A stretch of 64,000 nt of DNA, from assembly GCA_025361565.1 (NCBI GenBank), contig JANYKN010000166.1, positions 26,255 to 90,254 on the forward strand. The letters are read 5' to 3'. The translations under genes were made by a program, and so were the position numbers. Source of the DNA: Bacteroidota bacterium (GTDB taxonomy: Bacteria > Bacteroidota > Bacteroidia > Bacteroidales > NBLH01). The notes under the pieces were generated by a model. It did no database searches, had not been told where the DNA came from, and was given only the letters and a program-made list of their open reading frames with translations. Shown one piece after another: positions 48,871 to 55,919 of the stretch (position 1 is the stretch's first letter; the number at the start of each line of letters is the position of its first letter).

Positions 48871-49413
48871 ATGAAACCGCAACTAATTATATTAATTTCA
48901 TATGGACAATTCGATGCGGATTTTCTTTCTAGTATAGCTGAAAGTATTACAAATGAATATCTTTTACCTGTATCTATTGAAGAAAAATATATTGAACTTA
49001 CTAATTTTTATGATCCTGCCCGCAGACAATATGATGCAAATAAATTACTAAAAGAAATTGATGCAATTTCCTTCTTTGAATCTATAAAAAGGATAGGTTT
49101 ATTTCGTGTAGATCTTTTTATTCCCATTCTCACCTATATTTTTGGACAAGCATTTTTAAACGGTAAAACTGGAATTGCATCACTTTATCGGCTTAAAAAT
49201 GATCTATATGGAATTGAACCAAATGATGAAATTCTCCTAGAACGTTTTAAAAAAGTGATTATCCATGAGCTTGGACATACGTTTGGATTAAAACATTGTC
49301 ATACACCATCCTGTGTAATGTTATCGTCAACCTATATGGAAGATATTGATCAAAAGAATATAGGTTTATGCCACAAATGCCGCAATGAGTTGAATATAGA
49401 TCAAAATCCCTGA
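48871..49413 (+). CDS. Archaemetzincin-family zinc metalloprotease
   Basis: A 180-residue protein with the metzincin zinc motif His132-Glu133-x-x-His136-x-x-Gly-x-x-His142 and the archaemetzincin-specific second site: Cys143, Cys148 in HCHTPSCVM, then Cys167 and Cys170 in GLCHKC. This four-cysteine site is the diagnostic of the archaemetzincin (AmzA) family. It is preceded by an AAGGAG Shine-Dalgarno (48856-48861), as is the regulator gene. It lies 51 bp after the response regulator, so it is probably co-transcribed with the two-component system. Substrate and cellular role are unknown. Confidence 0.92.
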   Translation: MKPQLIILISYGQFDADFLSSIAESITNEYLLPVSIEEKYIELTNFYDPARRQYDANKLLKEIDAISFFESIKRIGLFRVDLFIPILTYIFGQAFLNGKTGIASLYRLKNDLYGIEPNDEILLERFKKVIIHELGHTFGLKHCHTPSCVMLSSTYMEDIDQKNIGLCHKCRNELNIDQNP

Positions 49414-49500
49414 TTGATTTTAAATAGAAAAGCTACAATTAAATTAAAAATTTGCCTTCCTATTTTTATAATATTGAAATTTAACAACATACAATGCTAG

Positions 49501-49517
49501 TGTTGAATAATTCAACA
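49501..49517. promoter_or_regulatory. 17-bp palindrome, candidate activator site 1
   Basis: TGTTGAATAATTCAACA, a near-perfect palindrome centred about 188 bp before the predicted sigma-54 start. Same family as the two sites downstream. Confidence 0.7.
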
Positions 49518-49520
49518 TCT

Positions 49521-49535
49521 GTATAATTATTATAC
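49521..49535. promoter_or_regulatory. AT-rich palindrome near activator site 1
   Basis: GTATAATTATTATAC, 15-bp palindrome with a single central asymmetry. It is unlike the 17-bp family and may be a chance AT palindrome or a separate binding site. Confidence 0.35.
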
Positions 49536-49587
49536 ATCCAATTCAATTGCCTCATTTATAAATCATTAGCAATTACATCAAAAATAC

Positions 49588-49604
49588 TGTTTAATAATTC
49601 AACA
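49588..49604. promoter_or_regulatory. 17-bp palindrome, candidate activator site 2
   Basis: TGTTTAATAATTCAACA, one base different from site 1. Centre about 101 bp before the predicted start, 87 bp after site 1. Confidence 0.7.
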
Positions 49605-49611
49605 CTATTGT

Positions 49612-49628
49612 TGTTTAAATATTCAACA
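49612..49628. promoter_or_regulatory. 17-bp palindrome, candidate activator site 3
   Basis: TGTTTAAATATTCAACA, same core with a 2-base variation. It starts 24 bp after site 2 and centres about 77 bp before the predicted start, in the range used by NtrC-type activators. Confidence 0.7.
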
Positions 49629-49670
49629 ATTTATTATATATATTATTGTATATAAGCTACTTATATCTAT

Positions 49671-49685
49671 TGGCATTTTTGTTGA
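49671..49685 (+). promoter_or_regulatory. Candidate sigma-54 (-24/-12) promoter of the redox operon
   Basis: TGGCATTTTTGTTGA matches the consensus TGGCAC-N5-TTGC at the GG (-24) and at TTG of the -12 element; the final C is A. Spacing between GG and the -12 G is exactly 12. The activator gene lies just upstream, which strengthens the call. The expected start is near 49697, 67 nt before the ATG. Confidence 0.65.
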
Positions 49686-49763
49686 TTAGTTAATATATAG
49701 AAAGAATTCAGTACAGGAAAACTAAATTCCTAAAAATAAATTAAACAACAAAATTTCAATATT

Positions 49764-51431
49764 ATGAAAACTCGAATTTTTATCTTCATTGGTTTATTAC
49801 TGCTATATTTCAGCAATATAAGCAATAATAAAGTGGTAGCTCAAGAAAGATCAACCACAGAAAATACATTAAGTATTGTAAGCACTCCTGACTTGTACAA
49901 TCTTACAAATAATTGGGCAAGTGAATTTTGCAAGCTAAATCCTGAAATAAAAATACAGGTAATTAAATTTACTGATGCTCAATTATCAAATCTTTCCAAT
50001 ACCGGTGCCAAATTATGTTTTGTTTCAAATGAAACATATGCAACACTGAACAACAGCGAATTATGGAAAATGAATGTAGGCAAAGATGCTTTGGTTCCAA
50101 TTATGAATTCGAAAAATCCATTTTTATCTGAAATTAAAAAACTAAACATTTCGCCAGGAGTACTTGCACAAATTTTAACAAATCCTGAGCTGAGAATATG
50201 GAATGTTTTTCCAAAAACGAAACAAATTGTACCAATCAATTATTATATGGTTAACAATCAATTAGAGAAAGCCATGATTGCAAAATTTTTGTCGACCAAT
50301 AAAAATATTCAAGGTATTGGCGTGGAAAATAATGAAAAATTGATTTCCGCAATTCAAAAAGATCCAAATTCAATCGGATTCTGCAAATTGAGCAGTCTTA
50401 TTAAATCAAATAATCAAGATATTACAATTATGCCTGTTGACATAAATGGAAATGGGAAAATTGACGATTTTGAAAATACGTATACTGATTTACAAACCTT
50501 TATAAATAAAGCATGGTATGTAAATTTTCCGAAAGAATTGACTGGAAGTATATATTCAATTGCTTCACAAATGCCTACCAATCAAGTTGAATTAGCTTTT
50601 TTGAAATGGATTTCAACCGATGGACAACAATTCTTAAATCAAAAGGGCTATTCCGCTTTGGTTTATGACGAAAAACAATCGAATTTAGCAGACCTGGGCT
50701 TTAATAAAGTATATGTTGTGGCTTCTGATAAATCTCTATTTACTCTTTCCCAGTATCTATTTGCATCATTAATCCTTGTTCTAGTTATTGTTGGAACGAT
50801 AATGGTAAATACTCCTAAAAATAAAGCTGTTACAAATATTTCTACAAATCCAACCGGAATTTTTGACGAAAATTCATTAATCGTTCCCACAGGTTTGTTC
50901 TTTGACAAAACTCATACCTGGGCATTTATGGAAAAAAATGGAACGGTAAAAATAGGAATCGATGATTTTATGCAACATGTTACTGGCCCTTTAACAAAGG
51001 TGAAAATGAAAAATGCCGGCGAAAAAATTAAAAAAGGAGAACCAATTCTATCTATCATTCAAAATGGGAAACTGCTAAACATTAATTCTCCGGTTTCAGG
51101 CACAATAATAAAACCAAATGAAATTCTCTCAACTGAACCTTCCGCAATCAATCAATCTCCCTATTCTAATGGCTGGGTATATATGGTTGAACCAACAAAT
51201 TGGGTACGTGAAATTCAGTTTTTCTTAATGGCTGAAAAGTATAGAGAATGGATTCAATATGAGTTTTGGCGACTAAAAGATTTTCTTGCAATTAAACTTA
51301 ATGCCAAAACACCCGAATATGCTCATGTTGTTCTACAAGATGGAGGAATTATTAAAGATAATGTGCTTGCTGATCTTGGCCCTGAAGTTTGGGAAGAATT
51401 TCAGACAAATTTTGTTGATACAATGAAATAA
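49764..51431 (+). CDS. PstS-like binding domain fused to a GcvH-like lipoyl-type domain
   Basis: A 555-residue protein with three parts. A signal peptide is followed by a periplasmic substrate-binding domain of the PstS/sulfate-binding class (about 30-325; LSIVSTPDLYNLTNNWASEF start). One membrane segment lies at about 330-348 (YLFASLILVLVIVGTIMV). A C-terminal GcvH-like domain (about 365-480) begins GLFFDKTHTWAFMEKNGTVKIGI and carries Lys436 in QNGKLLNINSPVSG where GcvH has its lipoylated lysine. A shared ~75-residue C-terminal extension follows. The topology puts the binding domain outside and the lipoyl-type domain in the cytoplasm. First gene of the operon behind the sigma-54 promoter. 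The ligand and lipoylation are untested. Confidence 0.8.
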   Translation: MKTRIFIFIGLLLLYFSNISNNKVVAQERSTTENTLSIVSTPDLYNLTNNWASEFCKLNPEIKIQVIKFTDAQLSNLSNTGAKLCFVSNETYATLNNSELWKMNVGKDALVPIMNSKNPFLSEIKKLNISPGVLAQILTNPELRIWNVFPKTKQIVPINYYMVNNQLEKAMIAKFLSTNKNIQGIGVENNEKLISAIQKDPNSIGFCKLSSLIKSNNQDITIMPVDINGNGKIDDFENTYTDLQTFINKAWYVNFPKELTGSIYSIASQMPTNQVELAFLKWISTDGQQFLNQKGYSALVYDEKQSNLADLGFNKVYVVASDKSLFTLSQYLFASLILVLVIVGTIMVNTPKNKAVTNISTNPTGIFDENSLIVPTGLFFDKTHTWAFMEKNGTVKIGIDDFMQHVTGPLTKVKMKNAGEKIKKGEPILSIIQNGKLLNINSPVSGTIIKPNEILSTEPSAINQSPYSNGWVYMVEPTNWVREIQFFLMAEKYREWIQYEFWRLKDFLAIKLNAKTPEYAHVVLQDGGIIKDNVLADLGPEVWEEFQTNFVDTMK

Positions 51432-51457
51432 CCACAAATTTTATAAAAATATCAATC

Positions 51458-52324
51458 ATGAGTATTAATCGACGAAACTTTTTCAAGGTTCTTGGAGTTG
51501 CTGGAGCTACACTTGCAACTGACTCCTTGTTAAAAACCAACGCAGAGCCTTCATCAAACAATAAAGAGTTTTCAGGAATGTTATATGACTCTACTCGCTG
51601 CCTAGGATGCCAGGCATGCGAAAGAGCATGTGCTAAAGCAAATAAATTACCTGAACCATTTGATAAACCTCGTGTTGGGCATATAAGAGAAACAAATGAC
51701 AAAAGACGGACAATTATCAATAAATATAATACTTCAAAAGGCGAGTTTAATATTAAGAAACAATGTATGCATTGTGATGAGCCTGCCTGCGTTGCAGCAT
51801 GTTTAACGCAAGCAATGATTAAAACAAAAGAAGGTCCTGTAATTTGGAGAGCTGATAAATGCATGGGTTGCCGCTTTTGCATGGTTTCCTGCCCATTCGA
51901 TAGTCCAAAATTTGAATTTCTGAGCTCAAATCCAAAAATTGTAAAATGCACCATGTGCTATGATCGACTTTTGGAAGGAAAATTTCCAGCATGTGCTAAC
52001 GCTTGTCCGGGAGACGCAATACTTTATGGAACCCGGAAGGATCTGATTAAAGAAGGCAGGAAAAGAATTTTGGAGAATCCAACCCAGTACACTGATTATA
52101 TCTATGGTGAACATGAAGCAGGCGGGACGTCGTTTTTATATCTTTCAGCAGTTCCTATTAATGAATTGGGGTTTAAAACTACACTGCAAAAAAAATCCTA
52201 TCCTGAATTAACTAAAGGATTTCTATACAGTGTTCCTTCAATATTTGTTCTATGGCCTTCCGTATTATTAGGAATTTATGAAGCAACCAAAAATAATCGT
52301 TCTAAAAGTGAAAATTATGAATAA
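51458..52324 (+). CDS. Tat-exported 4x[4Fe-4S] ferredoxin subunit (HybA/NrfC/DmsB type)
   Basis: A 288-residue protein. The N terminus MSINRRNFFKVLGVAGA has a twin-arginine motif. Four cysteine groups follow: CLGCQACERAC, CMHCDEPACVAAC, CMGCRFCMVSC and CTMCYDRLLEGKFPACANAC, each fitting a [4Fe-4S] cluster. A hydrophobic stretch near the C terminus (FLYSVPSIFVLWPSVLLGIY) anchors it as in HybA. It should carry electrons between a periplasmic partner and the NrfD-like quinone subunit. It is 26 bp after the fusion gene and its stop overlaps the next gene's start. Confidence 0.93.
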   Translation: MSINRRNFFKVLGVAGATLATDSLLKTNAEPSSNNKEFSGMLYDSTRCLGCQACERACAKANKLPEPFDKPRVGHIRETNDKRRTIINKYNTSKGEFNIKKQCMHCDEPACVAACLTQAMIKTKEGPVIWRADKCMGCRFCMVSCPFDSPKFEFLSSNPKIVKCTMCYDRLLEGKFPACANACPGDAILYGTRKDLIKEGRKRILENPTQYTDYIYGEHEAGGTSFLYLSAVPINELGFKTTLQKKSYPELTKGFLYSVPSIFVLWPSVLLGIYEATKNNRSKSENYE

Positions 52325-53546
52325 TACTGCCAATATTATAGCGAAAGATAATGAAGGTACTGCCATTTGGAAATTCTTTTTGAGTGAACTTAAACCAAAA
52401 GGAAAATGGCTTACGCCTTTTAACATTATTTCAATTCCGGTTATTATTTTAGGAATAGTTCTTATTATCATGCGATTTTATAATGGACTTGGTACCGTAA
52501 CTAATCTTACTCAATCAGTTCCTTGGGGATTATGGATTGGTTTTGATGTTGTTACCGGTGTTGCATTTGCAGGAGGAGCCTATGTTTTAACTTTTATGGT
52601 TTATATTCTGAATATGCATAATTATCACTCAATTGTGCGGGTAACAGTTTTAAACGGATTTCTGGCTTACGTCTTCTACGCTGGTGCATTATTATTGGAT
52701 TTAGGAAGGCCTTTGAACGTAATTAATCCTATTATAGGAAATAATTTTGGTGTGAGTTCGGTTCTATTTCTTGTAGCCTGGCATTTTCTTTTATATATGG
52801 TGGCACAATTAATTGAATTTTCACCAGCAATTGCAGAATGGCTTGGTGCTAAACGTGCGCACAAAATTCTTTCGGGAATGACAATTGCTGCCGTAATTTT
52901 CGGTATAACCTTATCTACTTTACATCAATCCGGCCTAGGTGCACTATACCTGATGGCAAAAGAAAAGATTCATCCCCTTTGGTACTCAGAATTTATTCCA
53001 ATCATGTTTTTTGTTTCCAGTGTTTTTGCAGGTCTTTCTATGGTTATTTTTGAAGGTTCCATTACACACAAAGTGTTTTCGGATCAAATTAGCGAAAAAA
53101 ATCACCACAACCACAATAAAATAATTCATGGGCTGGCTAAAATATGCACCGGTGCTATGTTTGCATATTTTGCACTCCAAATTCTTGTATTTATACATGG
53201 AAAACATTGGAGTTTATTAAATACAGGAATGGGATATTGGTATCTCGTCGAAATGATTGGTTTTGTTCTTGTTCCAATGCTACTTTACTTCTATAGTTAC
53301 AGAAAAAACAATATGTTATTAATCAGGGTTGCAGCGATTATGACCATGATTGGAATAATCCTTAACCGGCTAAATGTATCAGTTATAGGTTTCAGATGGG
53401 ATTCAGCCATACGATATGTTCCAACTTGGATGGAAATTGTTGTCACTTTAACAGTAATTTTTATTGAAATATGGGTTTTCAGGTGGGTTATCAATAGAAT
53501 GCCTGTTATGCGCGAATCACCTGCCTGGGCAAAAGAAAACAAATAA
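52317..53546 (+). CDS. NrfD/PsrC/HybB-type quinone-interacting membrane subunit
   Basis: A 409-residue protein with 9-10 predicted membrane segments. The ATG at 52317 overlaps the ferredoxin stop by 8 nt (ATGAATAA), so translation is coupled; an ATG at 52278 lies deeper inside the ferredoxin gene. PWGLWIGFDVVTGVAFAGGAYVLTF, YHSIVRVTVLNGFLAYVFYAGALLLDLGRP and TLHQSGLGALYLMA match HybB-type NrfD family proteins. It should exchange electrons with menaquinone in the membrane. No hydrogenase, nitrite-reductase or molybdopterin subunit is adjacent. Confidence 0.92.
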   Translation: MNNTANIIAKDNEGTAIWKFFLSELKPKGKWLTPFNIISIPVIILGIVLIIMRFYNGLGTVTNLTQSVPWGLWIGFDVVTGVAFAGGAYVLTFMVYILNMHNYHSIVRVTVLNGFLAYVFYAGALLLDLGRPLNVINPIIGNNFGVSSVLFLVAWHFLLYMVAQLIEFSPAIAEWLGAKRAHKILSGMTIAAVIFGITLSTLHQSGLGALYLMAKEKIHPLWYSEFIPIMFFVSSVFAGLSMVIFEGSITHKVFSDQISEKNHHNHNKIIHGLAKICTGAMFAYFALQILVFIHGKHWSLLNTGMGYWYLVEMIGFVLVPMLLYFYSYRKNNMLLIRVAAIMTMIGIILNRLNVSVIGFRWDSAIRYVPTWMEIVVTLTVIFIEIWVFRWVINRMPVMRESPAWAKENK

Positions 53547-53553
53547 ATAACCC

Positions 53554-53579
53554 GCTTTTCCAATTTAACTTGGAAAAGC
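53554..53579 (+). terminator. Intercistronic hairpin between NrfD-like and GcvH-like genes
   Basis: GCTTTTCCAA / TTGGAAAAGC (53554-53563, 53570-53579), perfect 10-bp stem, 6-nt loop, no T run. It could attenuate or process the operon RNA rather than terminate it. Confidence 0.55.
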
Positions 53580-53595
53580 ACAAAACAATAATAAT

Positions 53596-54324
53596 ATGGA
53601 AAGCTTCAGTTATACAAATATTTTTGAAACGAAAGGAATCGAATACATTGCAATTATCATTTTCTTTGTAATGCTTATTCCTTTCTGGATTTTATTAAAC
53701 AAAAAAGTGCCAATAGCAAAGCAGATAAAAAAGGCACTTGGTTATCTTACAGCAAATATTTTGAGAATTCCCCAAGGAATTTTCCACACTAAAAATCATA
53801 CCTGGACTTTTCTGGAAAAAAACGGAGAAGCAAAAGTTGGATTGGACGATTTACTTTTACACATCACGGGTGAGGTAAAATTACGTCCATTGAAAAACTC
53901 TGGTGAAATGATCAACAAAGGAGATTTGCTTATCGAAATTGAACAAAATGGGAAACTTCTAGAGGTATTTTCACCAATTTCAGGAATAATTCTGAATTCA
54001 AATGTTGACATAAATGCAAATCCTGAAATATTAAATGAAGATCCATATGGTAATGGCTGGATTTATAAAATTAAACCATCCAATTGGAAAGTTGAAACCC
54101 ATTCTTATTTTCTTGCCGAAGAAGCCACAGACTGGTCGAAAAAGGAATTGGACCGTTTTAAAGATTTTTTGTCCGAGTCAATAAATAAATATTCACCCGA
54201 ACAATCCATGGCAATTTTACAGGATGGTGGTGAGTTGCGTGACAATACGCTTTCGGAATTGCCCGATGAAGTATGGAAAGATTTTCAAAAAGATTTTTTA
54301 AATGATGGTGTTCAGGGGCAGTAA
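53596..54324 (+). CDS. Membrane-anchored GcvH-like lipoyl-type protein
   Basis: A 242-residue protein. One membrane segment at about 16-34 is followed by a positively charged stretch (KKVPIAKQIKK), which predicts the C-terminal part to be cytoplasmic. The GcvH-like domain starts GIFHTKNHTWTFLEKNGEAKVGL and places Lys120 in EQNGKLLEVFSPISG at the lipoyl-attachment position, one residue closer to the SPxSG turn than in classic GcvH. The last ~75 residues match those of the first gene of the operon (LQDGGELRDNTLSELPDEVW). No GcvP, GcvT or lipoate ligase lies nearby, so a role in glycine cleavage is unlikely. Confidence 0.8.
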   Translation: MESFSYTNIFETKGIEYIAIIIFFVMLIPFWILLNKKVPIAKQIKKALGYLTANILRIPQGIFHTKNHTWTFLEKNGEAKVGLDDLLLHITGEVKLRPLKNSGEMINKGDLLIEIEQNGKLLEVFSPISGIILNSNVDINANPEILNEDPYGNGWIYKIKPSNWKVETHSYFLAEEATDWSKKELDRFKDFLSESINKYSPEQSMAILQDGGELRDNTLSELPDEVWKDFQKDFLNDGVQGQ

Positions 54325-54384
54325 TGTCCCTTCACTTTCAAACATGCGACTTTCAATACAATTTTCAATCAAAACAAAAACAAC

Positions 54385-54804
54385 ATGAAAAAATTCGTAA
54401 GTCTTTTAGCCTTTGTTCTTTTAGTATTATCATTTTATTCTTGCAATAAAGAACAAAACGCTTATACAAATGCAAAGAAGGCTAATTCAATCGAAGCTTT
54501 AAAAGAATTTGCAACCAATTATCCAAATGGTGATTATATTGATAGTGCAAAAGGTATAATTGATAGTATGATATGGCAGCCGGTTCTAATTAAAGATAGT
54601 CTTCGCTGCTATAAAAAATTTATTGATGAATATCCCAAAAGCAGATTTATTGCTACCGCAAAAGGAATTTTTTATAACAAAATGTGGCAAGAAGTAATAA
54701 GTAGTAACACCATAGATGATTATGAAACATTTATCGACGAATATCCTGATAGTAAGTTTATAGATAGTGCTAAAAACATGATTAAAAAGCTAAAGCCTTT
54801 ATGA
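54385..54804 (+). CDS. Small repeat lipoprotein at the end of the redox operon
   Basis: A 139-residue predicted lipoprotein (MKKFVSLLAFVLLVLSFYSC, lipid-anchor Cys20). The mature part contains three helical repeats with the pattern xxx(F/Y)xx(F)xxxYPxxxxxxxAKxxI (YPNGDYIDSAKGII, YPKSRFIATAKGIF, YPDSKFIDSAKNMI), similar to TPR/outer-membrane assembly lipoprotein repeats. Function unknown. It is the last gene before a terminator hairpin and is probably in the same transcript. Confidence 0.72.
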   Translation: MKKFVSLLAFVLLVLSFYSCNKEQNAYTNAKKANSIEALKEFATNYPNGDYIDSAKGIIDSMIWQPVLIKDSLRCYKKFIDEYPKSRFIATAKGIFYNKMWQEVISSNTIDDYETFIDEYPDSKFIDSAKNMIKKLKPL

Positions 54805-54898
54805 GATATCGATTGAAATCTTTATAAGACTTAAAAATGGAAATATTATATTCCACTATATGGCAATTAGCATCTAAGTGATCGATCTGTTTTAATAG

Positions 54899-54933
54899 GT
54901 GTTTGGATGAAAATAAATATTTTATCCAAACAC
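54899..54933. terminator. Terminator after the redox operon
   Basis: GTGTTTGGAT (54899-54908) and ATCCAAACAC (54924-54933) perfect 10-bp stem, extended by A/T pairs, followed by AT-rich sequence, between convergent genes. Confidence 0.7.
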
Positions 54934-55005
54934 TTAATAAATAGGCAGTTAAATTTAACTATAATTATTTAGAAATAAACTTTTCCAACTATAATTTTGC
55001 ATTTA

Positions 55006-55755
55006 TTAATCCACCATTTTCCCGAAATGGGAATGATAATATGGTGAAAGGCTTTTAAAAAGTTTATCCCAAATGGTGGTGTAAAAACCAAAGTTTTGTT
55101 CGGGCATTTGATGGTGTTGTGCATGAAATGTACTTGTTGTTATCAAATTGATAATTGGTAATAAGGCTATTTTTTTCGAAACAGGTTCCACTCCCAAATG
55201 ACCAACAATGCCAAAAATAATATTGAGTACCAGATATATTGAAATGGCTATTGCTGATGCCGAATAAAAATAGATTAGAATAAGCCAAAGTGAGCCAAAG
55301 CTCATTGTTTCGAGTGGATTTAATACAAATAAGGTGATTGGCCTTACTCGTACATATTGATGATGCGTTTTATGTAATATCGGATATAATAATTTTATAT
55401 GTGCCATTCTATGAAGCACATACATCATTATGTCCATAGTGCAAAATAGCACAAAGGTATCAAGTAACACAATCCAAAAATTAGATGTTGCATATATTGA
55501 GATAAAACCTTCTTTCCATAGAATCCAACCAGCCATTGTAATAAGAATATTAATAATTAAGGTAGAAAAGGTTAGAATAATTTCATTTGGTTTTAGATGA
55601 TCCGGAGTTTGGCTTACTTTTCTATTCTTGAATTTTTTAACAACAAGTTGCCCTAATAACAGTGAAATAACAATGATAAGTGAATTTTCAAAAGCAGATA
55701 TCATGAATATTTGAGGGTAAGTGCATTGCCATAAAAGTTGCAGAATTGATTCCAT
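55006..55755 (-). CDS. Sterol desaturase/fatty acid hydroxylase superfamily membrane protein
   Basis: A 249-residue protein with four to five membrane segments and the superfamily's histidine clusters: HRMAH, HKTHHQ and HAQHH, ending NFGFYTTIWDKLF. These ligate a di-iron centre that hydroxylates or desaturates lipids. Bacterial relatives act on fatty acids, ceramides or isoprenoids. It stands alone on the minus strand, divergent from the radical SAM gene. The lipid substrate is not predictable. Confidence 0.88.
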   Translation of the reverse strand: MESILQLLWQCTYPQIFMISAFENSLIIVISLLLGQLVVKKFKNRKVSQTPDHLKPNEIILTFSTLIINILITMAGWILWKEGFISIYATSNFWIVLLDTFVLFCTMDIMMYVLHRMAHIKLLYPILHKTHHQYVRVRPITLFVLNPLETMSFGSLWLILIYFYSASAIAISIYLVLNIIFGIVGHLGVEPVSKKIALLPIINLITTSTFHAQHHQMPEQNFGFYTTIWDKLFKSLSPYYHSHFGKMVD

Positions 55756-55919
55756 AAAAAAGTAGTTTGACCCGCATATTGCCGAAAGCTCAAAAATATC
55801 AATAAAATCATATTTATTTAGAGAATTATCTTACCAAATCTGCTTGGTTTGTATTTTGTTATTTGGCATTTGGCTTCATTTTACTTTACTTGCAATTCAA
55901 TATTTATTTAAAATACAAA

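Larger units (their letters stand above)
49414..49763. other. Regulatory gap before the redox operon
   Basis: About 350 bp. It contains three near-identical 17-bp palindromes, one further AT-rich palindrome and a -24/-12-like sigma-54 promoter, each listed separately. No gene was seen. Confidence 0.85.

Noticed and set aside
51458..53546. Idea that the ferredoxin/NrfD pair is a hydrogenase-2 operon
   Set aside because: Neither the small nor the large NiFe subunit, nor any maturation gene, is present in the operon.
49764..54324. Glycine cleavage system H protein
   Set aside because: The domains are membrane-anchored, carry a shifted lysine and a unique C-terminal tail, and gcvP/gcvT are not adjacent.
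55862..55877. TTGGCATTTGGCTTCA as a sigma-54 promoter for the radical SAM gene
   Set aside because: The -12 element does not match (TTCA rather than TTGC) and no activator or palindromes are nearby.
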